DNA from: Parahaliea maris
GTDB lineage: Bacteria > Pseudomonadota > Gammaproteobacteria > Pseudomonadales > Halieaceae
Assembly (NCBI RefSeq): GCF_008064665.1
Contig: NZ_VRZA01000002.1
Span: forward strand, 682,001 to 746,000
Length of the DNA stretch: 64,000 bases
Reading direction: 5' to 3'
The number at the start of each line of letters is the position of its first letter. The first letter of the stretch is position 1. Shown piece by piece: positions 54,157 through 63,227 of this stretch. Position numbers and translations under genes: made by a program. The notes beneath the pieces were generated by a model. The model made no database searches and had not been told where the DNA came from. It saw nothing but the letters and a program-made list of their open reading frames with translations.

Positions 54157-56616
54157 ATGAAGCCCCTCTGGATCATCCTTTTTACGCTGTGCCTGACGGC
54201 CTGTGGCGGCGGCAGTGAGCAGCAGGGTGCTGCTGCCCCCCCTGCCATTGGCGCCTTCACCAAGGGCATGAAGCACCTCGACGGCTTCGTCGATCTGTAC
54301 TGGAGCGGGGCCCAGGGCAAGCTCTATCTTGAGGTGGGCGAGTTCGATGAACCGTTTATCTACGTCAGCAGCCTTGCCCGGGGAGTAGGTTCCAACGACC
54401 TCGGGCTCGATCGCGGGCAACTGGGCCAGACCTACCTGGCGCGTTTCCTGCGCGCCGGCAACAAGGTGTTGCTGCTGGCCGACAACCCGGACTACGTCGC
54501 CGTCTCCGACAATCCCGACGAGCAACGGGCGATGGTCGAGGCCTTCGCCCGTTCTGCGCTGGGGGGCTTTACCGTTGTTGCCGCCAGTAAGCAGCGCGTG
54601 CTGGTCGACGCCACGGAATTTTTCCTCGCCGATGCGCACGGTGTGGCCGAGCGGCTCAAGGCAACGGAGCAGGGCAGCTATCAGGCAGACGCGCAGCGCT
54701 CCGCCATCTTCATGCCGCGGACCAAGGCCTTCCCCGACAACACCGAGGTCGAAGCGATGATTACCCTGGCGGGTCAGGCCAGTGGCAGCATCATCGGCAC
54801 GGTCACCCCGGATGCGAGTGCCGTGACTGTCCACCAGCACCACTCCTTCGTCCGCCTGCCAGAACCGGGCTACGAGCCGCTGCCCTATGACCCGCGGGCG
54901 GGCTTTATTGACCCGAGCTACGGCAGCCTGCGCTACGACTATGCGACACCTATCGGCGAACCGGTCCGCCAGACCTACGCCTGGCGCCATCGCCTGCAGA
55001 AAAAGGATCCGGCCGCTGCGGTCAGCGAGGCGGTGGAACCGATTGTCTACTACCTCGACCGGGGCGCGCCGGAGCCGGTGCGCAGTGCTTTGCTCGAGGG
55101 GGCCTCATGGTGGAACGAGGCCTTCGAGGCGGCGGGTTACAAGGATGCCTTCCAGGTGAAAATGCTGCCTGAGGACGCCGACCCCATGGATGTGCGCTAC
55201 AACCTCATCCAGTGGGTGCACCGTTCCACCCGGGGCTGGTCCTACGGCTCCAGCGTGCGCGACCCGCGCACCCAGGAAATCATCAAGGGCCACGTCACCC
55301 TCGGTTCCCTGCGGGTGCGCCAGGATTACCTGCTGGCGGAGGGGCTCAGCGCGCCCTATGACGAGGACGGTGAGACTCCGGCAGAGCTGCTGGAGTTTGC
55401 ACTCGCCCGGATTCGCCAGTTGTCGGCCCACGAGGTCGGCCACACCCTGGGCTTTGAACACAACTTTGCCGCCAGCACCGACAACCGCTCCTCGGTGATG
55501 GATTACCCCCACCCTTATGTGACTCTGGACCCGCAGGGTGAGGTCGACCTGTCCGACGCCTACGACACCGGTATCGGCGAGTGGGACAAGCGGGTGGTGC
55601 TTTACGGCTACCAGGACTTTCCCGACGGTACCGATGTACAGGCGGCCCGGGAACAGATTATCCGTGACACCTATGCCTCCGGCCTGCACTTTGTGGCCGA
55701 CGCCCACTCCCGGGGAGATGCCTTTGCCGTGAGCGCTGGCCCGGCCCATCCCCGTGGCAGCCTGTGGGATAACGGCGCCGACCCCGTGGCGGAACTGAAC
55801 CGCCTGATGGCGCTGCGCAGCAAGGTGCTGGCGCAGTTTTCCGAACGCAATATCCGCATGGGCCGGCCCATGGCCAGCATCGAGGATGTACTGGTGCCCA
55901 TGTACCTGATGCATCGGTACCAGGTGCAGGCCGCCGCAACCCTGATCGGTGGCCAGGAGTTCACTTATGCCCTGCGGGGTGACGGGCAGGTGCCCACCGC
56001 CATGGTGACCGCGGCGCGACAGCGAGAGGCAATACAGGCCCTGCTGGCGACGCTGGCACCCGGGGCACTGGCCCTGCGTCCGGAGCTGCTGGCGTTGATT
56101 CCGCCGCGACCGCTGGGGTCAGGGGATGATCGCGAATTGTTCCCGCGCCAGACGGGCTACGTCATCGACCCGCTCGCCGCCGCGCAAACAGCCGCCGCGC
56201 TCAGTGTCGACCTGTTGCTGAACCCCACCCGCGCAGCGCGGATGAACAACAACAACGCCCGTTCTGCCGCCCAGCCGGCCTTCGCCGACCTGCTGGACAG
56301 CGTGCTTGCAGCAACGCTGTACGCGCCACCGGAAAAAGGCAACGCGGGGGCCCTGAGGCGGGTGGTCAATACCGTTGTGCTCGACCGGCTGATGCGACTG
56401 GCGGGGAACGGCGAGGCCCAGCCCCAGGCACGGGCCGAGGCGCTCGATGCCCTGCTGGCATTGCAGGAGTGGATGGCGGACGTCGCACCCGCCGCCGAGC
56501 CGGCCTGGCGAGCTCACTTCCGCTTTGGCGCGGTCCAGGTGCAGCGTTTCCTGGATGACCCGGCAGCCATGGCGGGCCTGAAGATCGTGAAGGCGCCGCC
56601 GGGTTCCCCGATCTAG
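54157..56616 (+). CDS. Zinc metalloprotease lipoprotein (DUF5117/DUF5118 type)
   Basis: 819 residues from ATG 54157 (TTGGAG upstream). The signal sequence ends in lipobox LTAC with Cys16, so it is a predicted lipoprotein. The metzincin zinc motif HEVGHTLGFEHN lies at residues 425-436, with the Met-turn SVMDYPHP about 15 residues later. The long N-terminal region and the domain order fit the DUF5117-DUF5118-zinc metalloprotease family common in marine Proteobacteria and Bacteroidetes. Substrate and role are unknown; it may degrade proteins outside the inner membrane. Confidence 0.9.
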   Translation: MKPLWIILFTLCLTACGGGSEQQGAAAPPAIGAFTKGMKHLDGFVDLYWSGAQGKLYLEVGEFDEPFIYVSSLARGVGSNDLGLDRGQLGQTYLARFLRAGNKVLLLADNPDYVAVSDNPDEQRAMVEAFARSALGGFTVVAASKQRVLVDATEFFLADAHGVAERLKATEQGSYQADAQRSAIFMPRTKAFPDNTEVEAMITLAGQASGSIIGTVTPDASAVTVHQHHSFVRLPEPGYEPLPYDPRAGFIDPSYGSLRYDYATPIGEPVRQTYAWRHRLQKKDPAAAVSEAVEPIVYYLDRGAPEPVRSALLEGASWWNEAFEAAGYKDAFQVKMLPEDADPMDVRYNLIQWVHRSTRGWSYGSSVRDPRTQEIIKGHVTLGSLRVRQDYLLAEGLSAPYDEDGETPAELLEFALARIRQLSAHEVGHTLGFEHNFAASTDNRSSVMDYPHPYVTLDPQGEVDLSDAYDTGIGEWDKRVVLYGYQDFPDGTDVQAAREQIIRDTYASGLHFVADAHSRGDAFAVSAGPAHPRGSLWDNGADPVAELNRLMALRSKVLAQFSERNIRMGRPMASIEDVLVPMYLMHRYQVQAAATLIGGQEFTYALRGDGQVPTAMVTAARQREAIQALLATLAPGALALRPELLALIPPRPLGSGDDRELFPRQTGYVIDPLAAAQTAAALSVDLLLNPTRAARMNNNNARSAAQPAFADLLDSVLAATLYAPPEKGNAGALRRVVNTVVLDRLMRLAGNGEAQPQARAEALDALLALQEWMADVAPAAEPAWRAHFRFGAVQVQRFLDDPAAMAGLKIVKAPPGSPI

Positions 56617-56623
56617 GGTCTGT

Positions 56624-57748
56624 TTAGCGGGGACCGGCGTTCCGCAGCCAGGCCTCGATGCCGCCACTGAGGACTCTCACCCGGGCCAGCCCGTGCTCCA
56701 GCATCTGCCGGGCAGCCCGTTCACTGCGCGGTCCACGCTGGCAAACCACGACCCATTCGCATTCCGGGTCCAGGCTGTCGAGGTGCAGGGCAAGCTGGCC
56801 CAGGGGGATGTGTCTGGCCCCCGGTAGCCGGGCCAGTTCCAGTTCCGCAGTTTCCCGGACATCGATCAGGTGCACGGGCAGGCCGCTGGCCAGTTGGTCG
56901 GCAAGTTCCGCCACATTGAGCGTCGCCAACGCTGGCTCCAGTACTTCTGGCTCACGGCCTGCGGCGGCCGCAGCGGCGGGATGGTCGATAACCGGGTGTT
57001 CACCACAGACCGGACAGGCAGCGTCCCTTGCCACCGGCAGTTCCCGCCATCGCATGGCCAGGCCGTCGAAAGTCAACAGGCGACCGTAAAGGGCATCATT
57101 GCGTCCCAGCAGGATTTTCACTACTTCCAGCGCCTGCAGGCTGCCGAACAGCCCGGGCAGCATGCCGAGCACGCCGCCCTCGGCGCAGGAGGGTACCAGC
57201 TCGGCTGGCGGCGGTTGTGGAAACAGGCAGCGATAGCACGGCCCGCGGGTCGCATCGAACACACTGATCTGCCCCTCGAACCGGAACACGCTGGCATGCA
57301 CCAGCGGTCGCCCGCAGAGTACGGCGGCGTCGTTGGCCAGATAGCGGGCGGGGAAGTTGTCGCTGCCGTCCACGACAATGTCGTAGGCGCCCACCAGGTC
57401 CAGGGCATTGTCGGCGCTGAGGCGGCAGGGGTGCTCGTCGACCTGGATGAGCGGATTGAGGTCTCGCAGGCGGCGGCCGGCGGCGGCGGTTTTCAGTTGC
57501 CCGACGTCGGCGCTGGTAAACAGTACCTGGCGTTGCAGGTTACTGGTGTCGACCCGGTCGTCATCCACGATACCGAGGGTGCCGATGCCCGCCGCCGCCA
57601 GGTAGAGGCTGACCGGGGCACCGAGACCACCGGCGCCGATGCAGAGCACCCGGGCCGCAGCAAGCCGCCGTTGGCCGCTTGCCCCCACCTCCGGCAGCAG
57701 CAGCTGTCTGGCGTAACGTTCGCGCGCTTCGGGTCCCAACTCCTGCAT
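56624..57748 (-). CDS. E1-like adenylyltransferase with C-terminal rhodanese domain
   Basis: 374 residues from ATG 57748. Residues 1-250 are a ThiF/MoeB E1-like domain: [13 protein letters not shown] at 38-50, [13 protein letters not shown] at 62-74, VVDGSDNF at 125-132, catalytic C188 in [10 protein letters not shown], and zinc cysteines C171, C174, C245 and C248. Residues 270-374 are a rhodanese domain with active C336 in VVCQRGPRS. It would activate the C-terminal Gly-Gly of a ubiquitin-fold protein and transfer sulfur. A MoaD-like gene lies close by (59033). Could serve molybdopterin, thiamine or another sulfur pathway. Confidence 0.92.
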   Translation of the reverse strand: MQELGPEARERYARQLLLPEVGASGQRRLAAARVLCIGAGGLGAPVSLYLAAAGIGTLGIVDDDRVDTSNLQRQVLFTSADVGQLKTAAAGRRLRDLNPLIQVDEHPCRLSADNALDLVGAYDIVVDGSDNFPARYLANDAAVLCGRPLVHASVFRFEGQISVFDATRGPCYRCLFPQPPPAELVPSCAEGGVLGMLPGLFGSLQALEVVKILLGRNDALYGRLLTFDGLAMRWRELPVARDAACPVCGEHPVIDHPAAAAAAGREPEVLEPALATLNVAELADQLASGLPVHLIDVRETAELELARLPGARHIPLGQLALHLDSLDPECEWVVVCQRGPRSERAARQMLEHGLARVRVLSGGIEAWLRNAGPR

Positions 57749-57868
57749 GCGTTTACCTGTTCTCTGCCGGTCCCTGATTCGTGGTCTATGCTGCAACAAC
57801 CAACGGTGGTCCAGCTCATACTAGACCACATTCAAGAGTGTGTTTTCCCCAGGCAGGAGGAGGTCACG

Positions 57869-58981
57869 ATGCAGGGTGTCAGGGTACTGGTCGGCACGCG
57901 CAAGGGCGCCTTTATCATCCACTCCGATAGCAGCCGCAACCAGTGGCAGATCGATGGCCCCCTGTTCGGTGGCTGGGAGATCTATCACCTGGCGGGCTCC
58001 CCGGCCAATCCGCAGCGTCTTTACGCCTCCCAGGCCAGCGACTGGTTTGGCCAGGTCATTCAGCGCTCCGACGACGGCGGCAAGAGCTGGGAGGCCGTGG
58101 GCAACGACTTCAGCTACCAGGGCGAGGTCGGCCAACACCAGTGGTATGACGGTTCTCTCCGGCCCTGGGAGTTCAAGCGCGTGTGGCACCTGGAGCCCAG
58201 CTTGGAGGATCCGGATACGGTGTATGCCGGGGTGGAAGACGCCGCGCTGTTCGTGACCCGGGATGGTGGCCAGCAGTGGACGGAACTCCCGGGTCTGCGC
58301 CAGCACGGGACCGGTCGCGACTGGATGCCCGGGGCGGGGGGCATGTGCCTGCACACCATTCTTCTCAACCCGGCCCGGCCCGGGCGCATCACCGTCGCCA
58401 TCTCCGCCGCCGGCAGCTTCCGCTCCGATGATGAGGGCGTCACCTGGAAACCGATCAATCGCGGCCTGCACTCCGAGCAGATTCCCGACCCGGAGGCCGA
58501 AGTGGGACACTGCGTCCATCGGCTTGCTGCCCACCCGGCCAACCCGGACACGCTGTTCATGCAAAAACACTGGGATGTCATGCGCAGTGATGACGGTGGT
58601 GATCACTGGCACGAGGTGAGTGGCAATCTGCCCTCCGATTTCGGTTTTCCGATTGCGGTGCATCCCCACGAACCGGAGACGATCTACGTCGTGCCCATCA
58701 AAAGCGACTCCGAACACTATCCCCCGGAGGGCAAATTACGTGTCTATCGCAGCCGCACGGGTGGCCGCGACTGGGAGGCCCTGGGCAGGGGGTTGCCGCA
58801 GGAGCACTGCTACGTCAATGTGTTGCGCGACGCCATGGCCGTGGACCGCGCCAGCCCGGGGGGAATCTATTTCGGTACCACCGGAGGTCAGGTCTACGCG
58901 TCCAACGACAGTGGCGACAGCTGGCAGACCATTGCCGCGCACCTGCCGGCGGTGCTGTCAGTCGAAGTGCAAACGCTGTAG
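57869..58981 (+). CDS. Asp-box beta-propeller (sialidase/sortilin-like) protein
   Basis: 370 residues from ATG 57869 (GGAGGAGG upstream). Six Asp-box motifs of form S/T-x-D-x-G-x-x-W are visible: [40 protein letters not shown] and SNDSGDSW, indicating a six- or seven-bladed propeller. There is no signal peptide, and I see no sialidase FRIP motif, so glycosidase activity is doubtful. It is divergent from the E1-like gene and followed 51 bases later by the MoaD-like gene; the three probably work together. Role unknown; a cytoplasmic scaffold or enzyme are both possible. Confidence 0.85.
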   Translation: MQGVRVLVGTRKGAFIIHSDSSRNQWQIDGPLFGGWEIYHLAGSPANPQRLYASQASDWFGQVIQRSDDGGKSWEAVGNDFSYQGEVGQHQWYDGSLRPWEFKRVWHLEPSLEDPDTVYAGVEDAALFVTRDGGQQWTELPGLRQHGTGRDWMPGAGGMCLHTILLNPARPGRITVAISAAGSFRSDDEGVTWKPINRGLHSEQIPDPEAEVGHCVHRLAAHPANPDTLFMQKHWDVMRSDDGGDHWHEVSGNLPSDFGFPIAVHPHEPETIYVVPIKSDSEHYPPEGKLRVYRSRTGGRDWEALGRGLPQEHCYVNVLRDAMAVDRASPGGIYFGTTGGQVYASNDSGDSWQTIAAHLPAVLSVEVQTL

Positions 58982-59032
58982 TGCCGTCACTCCACGGAGT
59001 ACCCCAATGCCACCGACAGCACCGAGGCTGAA

Positions 59033-59347
59033 ATGAACCCCGACCCGGCCCTGATCGAGGTCATACTCCCGGCGCCCTTGTTGCGGCTGGCTGGCACCGG
59101 GAACCCGGTATCGCTGGAGGTCAGAGGCGCTGTCACGCTGCGCTCCGTTCTCGGTGCGCTGGAAGCGCGACTACCGCCGCTGCTGGGTACGCTTCGCGAC
59201 CGCCACAGCGGGCAGCGCAGGGCCTATGTCCGCTTTTACGCCTGCGAGACGGATATCTCCGATGTGTCTCCCGACGAGCCCCTGCCGCTGGACGTGATCG
59301 AGGGACGCGCACCCCTGCTCGTGCTGGGAGCGCTGTCCGGGGGTTAG
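59033..59347 (+). CDS. MoaD/ThiS-like ubiquitin-fold sulfur-carrier protein
   Basis: 104 residues with GAGG before the ATG. Ubiquitin-like beta-grasp layout: IEVILPAPLLRL, a helix LRSVLGALEARLP, LPLDVIEGRAPLLVLGAL and an exposed C-terminal SGG. The terminal Gly-Gly is what E1-like enzymes adenylate and thiolate, and such an enzyme with a rhodanese domain lies 1.3 kb upstream on the other strand. It is slightly longer than typical MoaD. It may carry sulfur for an unknown product or be conjugated to a target. Confidence 0.85.
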   Translation: MNPDPALIEVILPAPLLRLAGTGNPVSLEVRGAVTLRSVLGALEARLPPLLGTLRDRHSGQRRAYVRFYACETDISDVSPDEPLPLDVIEGRAPLLVLGALSGG

Positions 59348-59368
59348 CGGGTTCGGCCGACAGACAGA

Positions 59369-59398
59369 TTGACGCGGCAAACTAATAGCTATTAGTCT
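59369..59398 (+). promoter_or_regulatory. Promoter and palindromic operator of the P450 gene
   Basis: ACTAATAGCTATTAGT at 59381-59396 is a perfect 16-bp palindrome. A consensus-like -35 box TTGACG lies at 59369-59374, so the palindrome fills the spacer and covers likely -10 positions (TATTAG 59390 or TAGTCT 59393). This fits repression by a TetR- or MarR-type regulator, which is not encoded nearby. Confidence 0.55.
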
Positions 59399-59486
59399 AT
59401 AGCCTGCGCTGATGGCAGTGGCATCGACCAGCGTAGAGCGCCCCCCCCCGGGCGGGGCGAACAGAGGCCCTCGAGGAGTAACGACC

Positions 59487-60716
59487 ATGACCGGCTGTCC
59501 CCATATCGACCTGATCAATCCCGACACGTTCAAAGGTGGCCACCCGCGGGAGATGTATCGCCATCTCCGGGCCGAGGCGCCGGTGTACTGGCACGAGGGT
59601 ACGCCGGAGCACCCGGGGTACTGGGTGATCACCCGACAGCAGGAACTGGATTTCGTGTCCAAGAATCCGGCCATGTTTTCCTCACATGAGCGCAGTTGCA
59701 TGCTGCACGAGCCAGCGACCGAGGACGACCTGGCCATGCTGCGCCTGTTGATGATCAACATGGACCCACCCCAGCACCTGAAGTACCGGCGCCTGATACG
59801 CAACGCGTTCACGCCCGCCAAGGTGGAGAGCTACCGCTCCCGCTTTGAGGAAATCGCCCGGGATATTGTGGCTCGGGCCGTGGTGGGCGGGCGCTGTGAA
59901 TTCGTTGAGGACGTGGCGATGGAGCTGCCACTCCTCGCGATCTGCGAGTTGATGGGAGTACCTATTGAGCGCCGCCAGCGCCTGTTTGAGTTGACCAATA
60001 TCATGCTTGGGATGGACGACCCGGACCTCACCACCTCTCCGGAGGACGGCACCAATGCCATGGTGGAGATGTTCATGATGGCCATGGATATCGCCCAGGC
60101 CCACAAGGAAACGCCCCAGGAGGATATCGTCAATACCCTGCTCACCGGCACGGTAGAGGATGAGCCACTCACCGATGACGAGTTCTGCAATTTCTTTATG
60201 CTGCTGATTGTGGCGGGCAACGAGACCACTCGTACCGTGACCAGCCAGGGTATGCGCCTGCTGATAGAGCATCCACAGCAGTACCAGCAACTGATCGACG
60301 ACCCCAGCCTGATCCCCGATGCCATCGAGGAGTTCCTGCGCTTCAATCCCGCGGTTATTGCCTTCAAGCGCACCGCCATGGAGGATGTGGAGTTGGCCGG
60401 GCAGACTATTCGCAAGGGCGACCGGGTGCAGGTTTACTACGGCGCGGCCAGTGCCGACGAGTCGAAGTTCGCCGACCCGGATACCTTTGATATCACGCGC
60501 AACCGGAGAGAGGATGTTCGCAACGATCATCGGGCCTTCGGCATCGGCCAGCATTTTTGCCTGGGCTCGCACCTCGCGCGGCTGGAGCTCGAGGTCATTT
60601 TTACCGAGTTGCTCAAGCATGTACGTAACCCGCGCTTTGATGGCGAAATCAACTGGTTGCGCTCCAACTTCATCAACGGCATCAAAAAAATGCCGATAGT
60701 ATTTGACGTGGCCTGA
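59487..60716 (+). CDS. Cytochrome P450 monooxygenase
   Basis: 409 residues from ATG 59487 (GAGGAG upstream). Class I bacterial P450: I-helix AGNETT at 243-248, ExxR motif E282-R285 in EEFLRFNP, and haem loop FGIGQHFCLG with C358. It resembles the CYP124/125/142 group that oxidises branched lipid or steroid side chains, but this is an impression from sequence only. It requires ferredoxin and reductase partners not encoded here. It heads a cluster with amidohydrolase-like and GST-like genes and an operator in front. Confidence 0.92.
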   Translation: MTGCPHIDLINPDTFKGGHPREMYRHLRAEAPVYWHEGTPEHPGYWVITRQQELDFVSKNPAMFSSHERSCMLHEPATEDDLAMLRLLMINMDPPQHLKYRRLIRNAFTPAKVESYRSRFEEIARDIVARAVVGGRCEFVEDVAMELPLLAICELMGVPIERRQRLFELTNIMLGMDDPDLTTSPEDGTNAMVEMFMMAMDIAQAHKETPQEDIVNTLLTGTVEDEPLTDDEFCNFFMLLIVAGNETTRTVTSQGMRLLIEHPQQYQQLIDDPSLIPDAIEEFLRFNPAVIAFKRTAMEDVELAGQTIRKGDRVQVYYGAASADESKFADPDTFDITRNRREDVRNDHRAFGIGQHFCLGSHLARLELEVIFTELLKHVRNPRFDGEINWLRSNFINGIKKMPIVFDVA

Positions 60717-60743
60717 GCCTCTCGTTACCGGTTCACGCATTTA

Positions 60744-60774
60744 GCCCCGGCGCTGGATTATCCGGCGTCGGGGC
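60744..60774 (+). terminator. Hairpin after the P450 gene
   Basis: A 13-bp stem (60744-60756 with 60762-60774, two G-T wobbles) closes an ATTAT loop, 27 bases after the stop. No T-run follows, so termination is probable but not certain. Confidence 0.6.
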
Positions 60775-60847
60775 GGTCACCACTTGTGGGGCGCGGCGGA
60801 ATGGCCACAATGTTGGCTAACCATTTTTACCGCTTTGGAGACTTCTC

Positions 60848-61720
60848 ATGCCCATGCCCAAGGATATCGGCGTTATCGATCTGATGCTGGCCGTACCCGG
60901 CGATGACAACAGCCATTTCTACGAGTGGATCAAGCCGATGCTCATGGACAAACAGAGCCATGAGATGTTCAAGATGCCCGCCCAGTACATGTTCAAGGAC
61001 ATCCCGAAGATCGACGGCCAGGACGACTATGTGGCCTACACCATTGCGCAGATGGACAAGCATGGTATCGAGCGCGCCATGATCGGTGTGGGACCTTATG
61101 CCGAGCAGCACAAGGAGGCCTTGCGCCGGTTCCCGGACCGATTTTTTGCCTGTTATGAAGCAAACCCCAACAACGGGATGGATGAGGTGCGCACTATTGT
61201 CGCCCTGAAAGAGGAGTTCGACATCAAGGCGGTTACGGCGTCGCCGGCCATGATCTGCCCGCCGGTGCCGGTGAACGACAAGAAGTGGTACCCGATCTAC
61301 GCCAAGCTGGTGGAACTGGATATTCCATTCTGCCCCTGTATGGGTATCCCCGGGCCGCGGCTGCCGTTTGGCCCGCAGAAGGTAGAATTGCTGGATGAAG
61401 TGTTGTGGTTCTTCCCCGAACTGAATGTGGTGACCCGCCACGGCTGTGAGCCCTGGACCGATGTGGCCTGGAAGATGATGCTCAAGTATCCCAACCTGCA
61501 TTACATGACCAGCGCCTTTGCCCCCAAGCATTACCCCAAGGATATTGTGAACTTTGCCAATACCCGTGGTTCTGACCAGGTCATGTACGCCGGCTACTTC
61601 CCCATGGGCCTCTCGCTGGACCGCATCTTCTCGGAAATGCCCGATGTACCGTTCCGGGACGAGGTATGGCCCAAGTTCCTGCGCGAAAACGCCATGCGCG
61701 TGTTCAAACTGGACCAGTAA
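60848..61720 (+). CDS. Amidohydrolase-2 family protein lacking the N-terminal HxH
   Basis: 290 residues, GGAG before the ATG. The overall look is that of amidohydrolase-2 (ACMSD-like TIM-barrel) proteins: GVGPYAEQHKEALRRFPDRFF near residue 78, VVTRHGCEPW near 197 and the late DQVMYAGYFPMGLSLDRIF. The N-terminus, normally a metal-binding H-x-H, reads VIDLMLAVPG, so a zinc-independent or different chemistry is likely. It sits between the P450 and GST-like genes and is probably part of a catabolic route. Confidence 0.8.
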   Translation: MPMPKDIGVIDLMLAVPGDDNSHFYEWIKPMLMDKQSHEMFKMPAQYMFKDIPKIDGQDDYVAYTIAQMDKHGIERAMIGVGPYAEQHKEALRRFPDRFFACYEANPNNGMDEVRTIVALKEEFDIKAVTASPAMICPPVPVNDKKWYPIYAKLVELDIPFCPCMGIPGPRLPFGPQKVELLDEVLWFFPELNVVTRHGCEPWTDVAWKMMLKYPNLHYMTSAFAPKHYPKDIVNFANTRGSDQVMYAGYFPMGLSLDRIFSEMPDVPFRDEVWPKFLRENAMRVFKLDQ

Positions 61721-61726
61721 CTACTG

Positions 61727-62491
61727 GTGGAGTACCTCAGCGTCGAGGAAGCGCGCCTGCGGGAGGGTACCCGGTTGGTGCTCACTGCCGGTGTGCCCGG
61801 CCCCTGGGGCGAGGCGGCCAAAGGTATTCTGGCTTGCAAGGGCATGGCCTTTATTCCTGTACGCCAGGACGCGGGGCAGGCCAATGAGTCTCTCCGGGCC
61901 TGGACCGGGCAGGATTCCGCACCGGTACTGGTGATTGACGATCTGCCGCCCATCATTCACTGGCAGGACATATTACTGCATGCGGAACGCCTGGTGCCGC
62001 AAAACCCGCTACTCCCGGCAGAGCTGCACCAGCGGGTGGCAGCCCTCGGCCTGTGTGGGTTGATTGCCGGTGTAAACGGGCTTGGCTGGCAGCGTCGCCT
62101 GATGCTGTTGAGTCCGGGTATGCAGACCGGCGAACCGCCGGAAATGATAGTGTGCATGGCACGCAAATACGGTTGGTCGCCGGCAGCCGCGGCGTCTGCT
62201 CCGCGTGTGCTGGAGGAGATTTGCGGCCACCTGGATGCGGTGCTGGCACGCTCGGAAGCGCAGGGTGGGGGGTACTTCCTGGGAGAGGACTTCTCGGCAG
62301 TGGATATCTACTGGGCCACCTTCGCGGGTATGTTTGCGCCACTACCCGCGGAAGTTAACCCGATGCCGGACTACGTCCGCGCCGGCTATGCCTCGGGAGG
62401 GGAGTGGTTGCAGGCCCTGCTGACTCCGCGCTTGCTGGACCACCGGGACCGCATCTACCAGCGCCATCTGGCGTTGCCGCTGAATTTCTAG
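61727..62491 (+). CDS. Glutathione S-transferase-like protein
   Basis: 254 residues, GTG start 6 bases after the amidohydrolase stop. The N-terminal 80 residues look like a thioredoxin-fold GST domain (VPGPWGEAAKGILACKGMAFIPV, then DSAPVLVIDD with the usual cis-Pro position). The C-terminal part is helical, with GGYFLGEDFSAVDIYWATF near residue 180, typical of GST N-capping regions. The usual catalytic Ser/Tyr/Cys is not obvious. Probably cytoplasmic and co-transcribed with the upstream gene. Confidence 0.75.
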   Translation: MEYLSVEEARLREGTRLVLTAGVPGPWGEAAKGILACKGMAFIPVRQDAGQANESLRAWTGQDSAPVLVIDDLPPIIHWQDILLHAERLVPQNPLLPAELHQRVAALGLCGLIAGVNGLGWQRRLMLLSPGMQTGEPPEMIVCMARKYGWSPAAAASAPRVLEEICGHLDAVLARSEAQGGGYFLGEDFSAVDIYWATFAGMFAPLPAEVNPMPDYVRAGYASGGEWLQALLTPRLLDHRDRIYQRHLALPLNF

Positions 62492-62588
62492 CGGCTAACG
62501 TTCGCGGCGATGGTTCCCGACTGGATTCCCGATCCCGGTTCGCGGCCCGGCGATAACAGCTGTTGGACCACAGAGACGGGGCTGCATT

Positions 62589-63227
62589 TCAGTTGGCGTG
62601 GCACAATTCCTTGATCACCGGCCCCAGGCGCACCCAGTCGATGGGTTTTTTCAGGTGGGCCATGCCGCCCGCTTTATCCACGACATCTGCGCCCACGTCG
62701 GTTGTATCATCGGAAATGGTAATGACAGGCACCTTGCGGCGACGCCCCTGGTAGCCCTCGAAGGCGGCGATCTTCCTGAGCAGTTCCAGGCCATCCTGCC
62801 CGGGTAACTCAATGTCCGTGATCACCAGATTGACCCTGTTTTCACGATAGGCCTGCCAGGCCTCCTCGGTCGAGTGGGTGTCGATCACGTTCACGCCCAA
62901 TCGATTGACTGCCTCGCGGGCCTGCAGTCCCTGCATGCGGTCGTCGTCACAGATCAGCAGCGTACGCGGTGACTCGTGCCAACTGCCCTCGTCATCGAAG
63001 GCCTCCAGAACAGGGGGGCAGGGGTGCTCGGGAATGCGCGGGCCAAACCGGACCAGTACGCCTCGCGGTGAATTCTCGACACCGAGGGTTTCGATATCGA
63101 GCTTGCTTGCGACCCCTACCGCCAACTCGTTGAGCGTTGCGAGAAGCGTTTGCGTAAGTGTCTCGTGGTTTTCCACCCCCACATTGCTGCAGAGTTCCAG
63201 TAGCTGAGAAACATCCAGTTTTTTCAT
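62589..63227 (-). CDS. Receiver-domain response regulator without output domain
   Basis: 212 residues from ATG 63227 (M6 of the longest frame). Residues 1-85 form an unassigned N-terminal domain (helical, then VRFGPRIPEHPCPPVLEAF). Residues 88-205 are a receiver with the acidic cluster ICDDDRM at 92-98, phosphoacceptor D138 in ITDIELPGQDG and lysine in AHLKKPI. No DNA-binding or enzymatic domain follows, so it may act by protein contact or phosphotransfer. No kinase gene is adjacent. Confidence 0.8.
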   Translation of the reverse strand: MKKLDVSQLLELCSNVGVENHETLTQTLLATLNELAVGVASKLDIETLGVENSPRGVLVRFGPRIPEHPCPPVLEAFDDEGSWHESPRTLLICDDDRMQGLQAREAVNRLGVNVIDTHSTEEAWQAYRENRVNLVITDIELPGQDGLELLRKIAAFEGYQGRRRKVPVITISDDTTDVGADVVDKAGGMAHLKKPIDWVRLGPVIKELCHAN

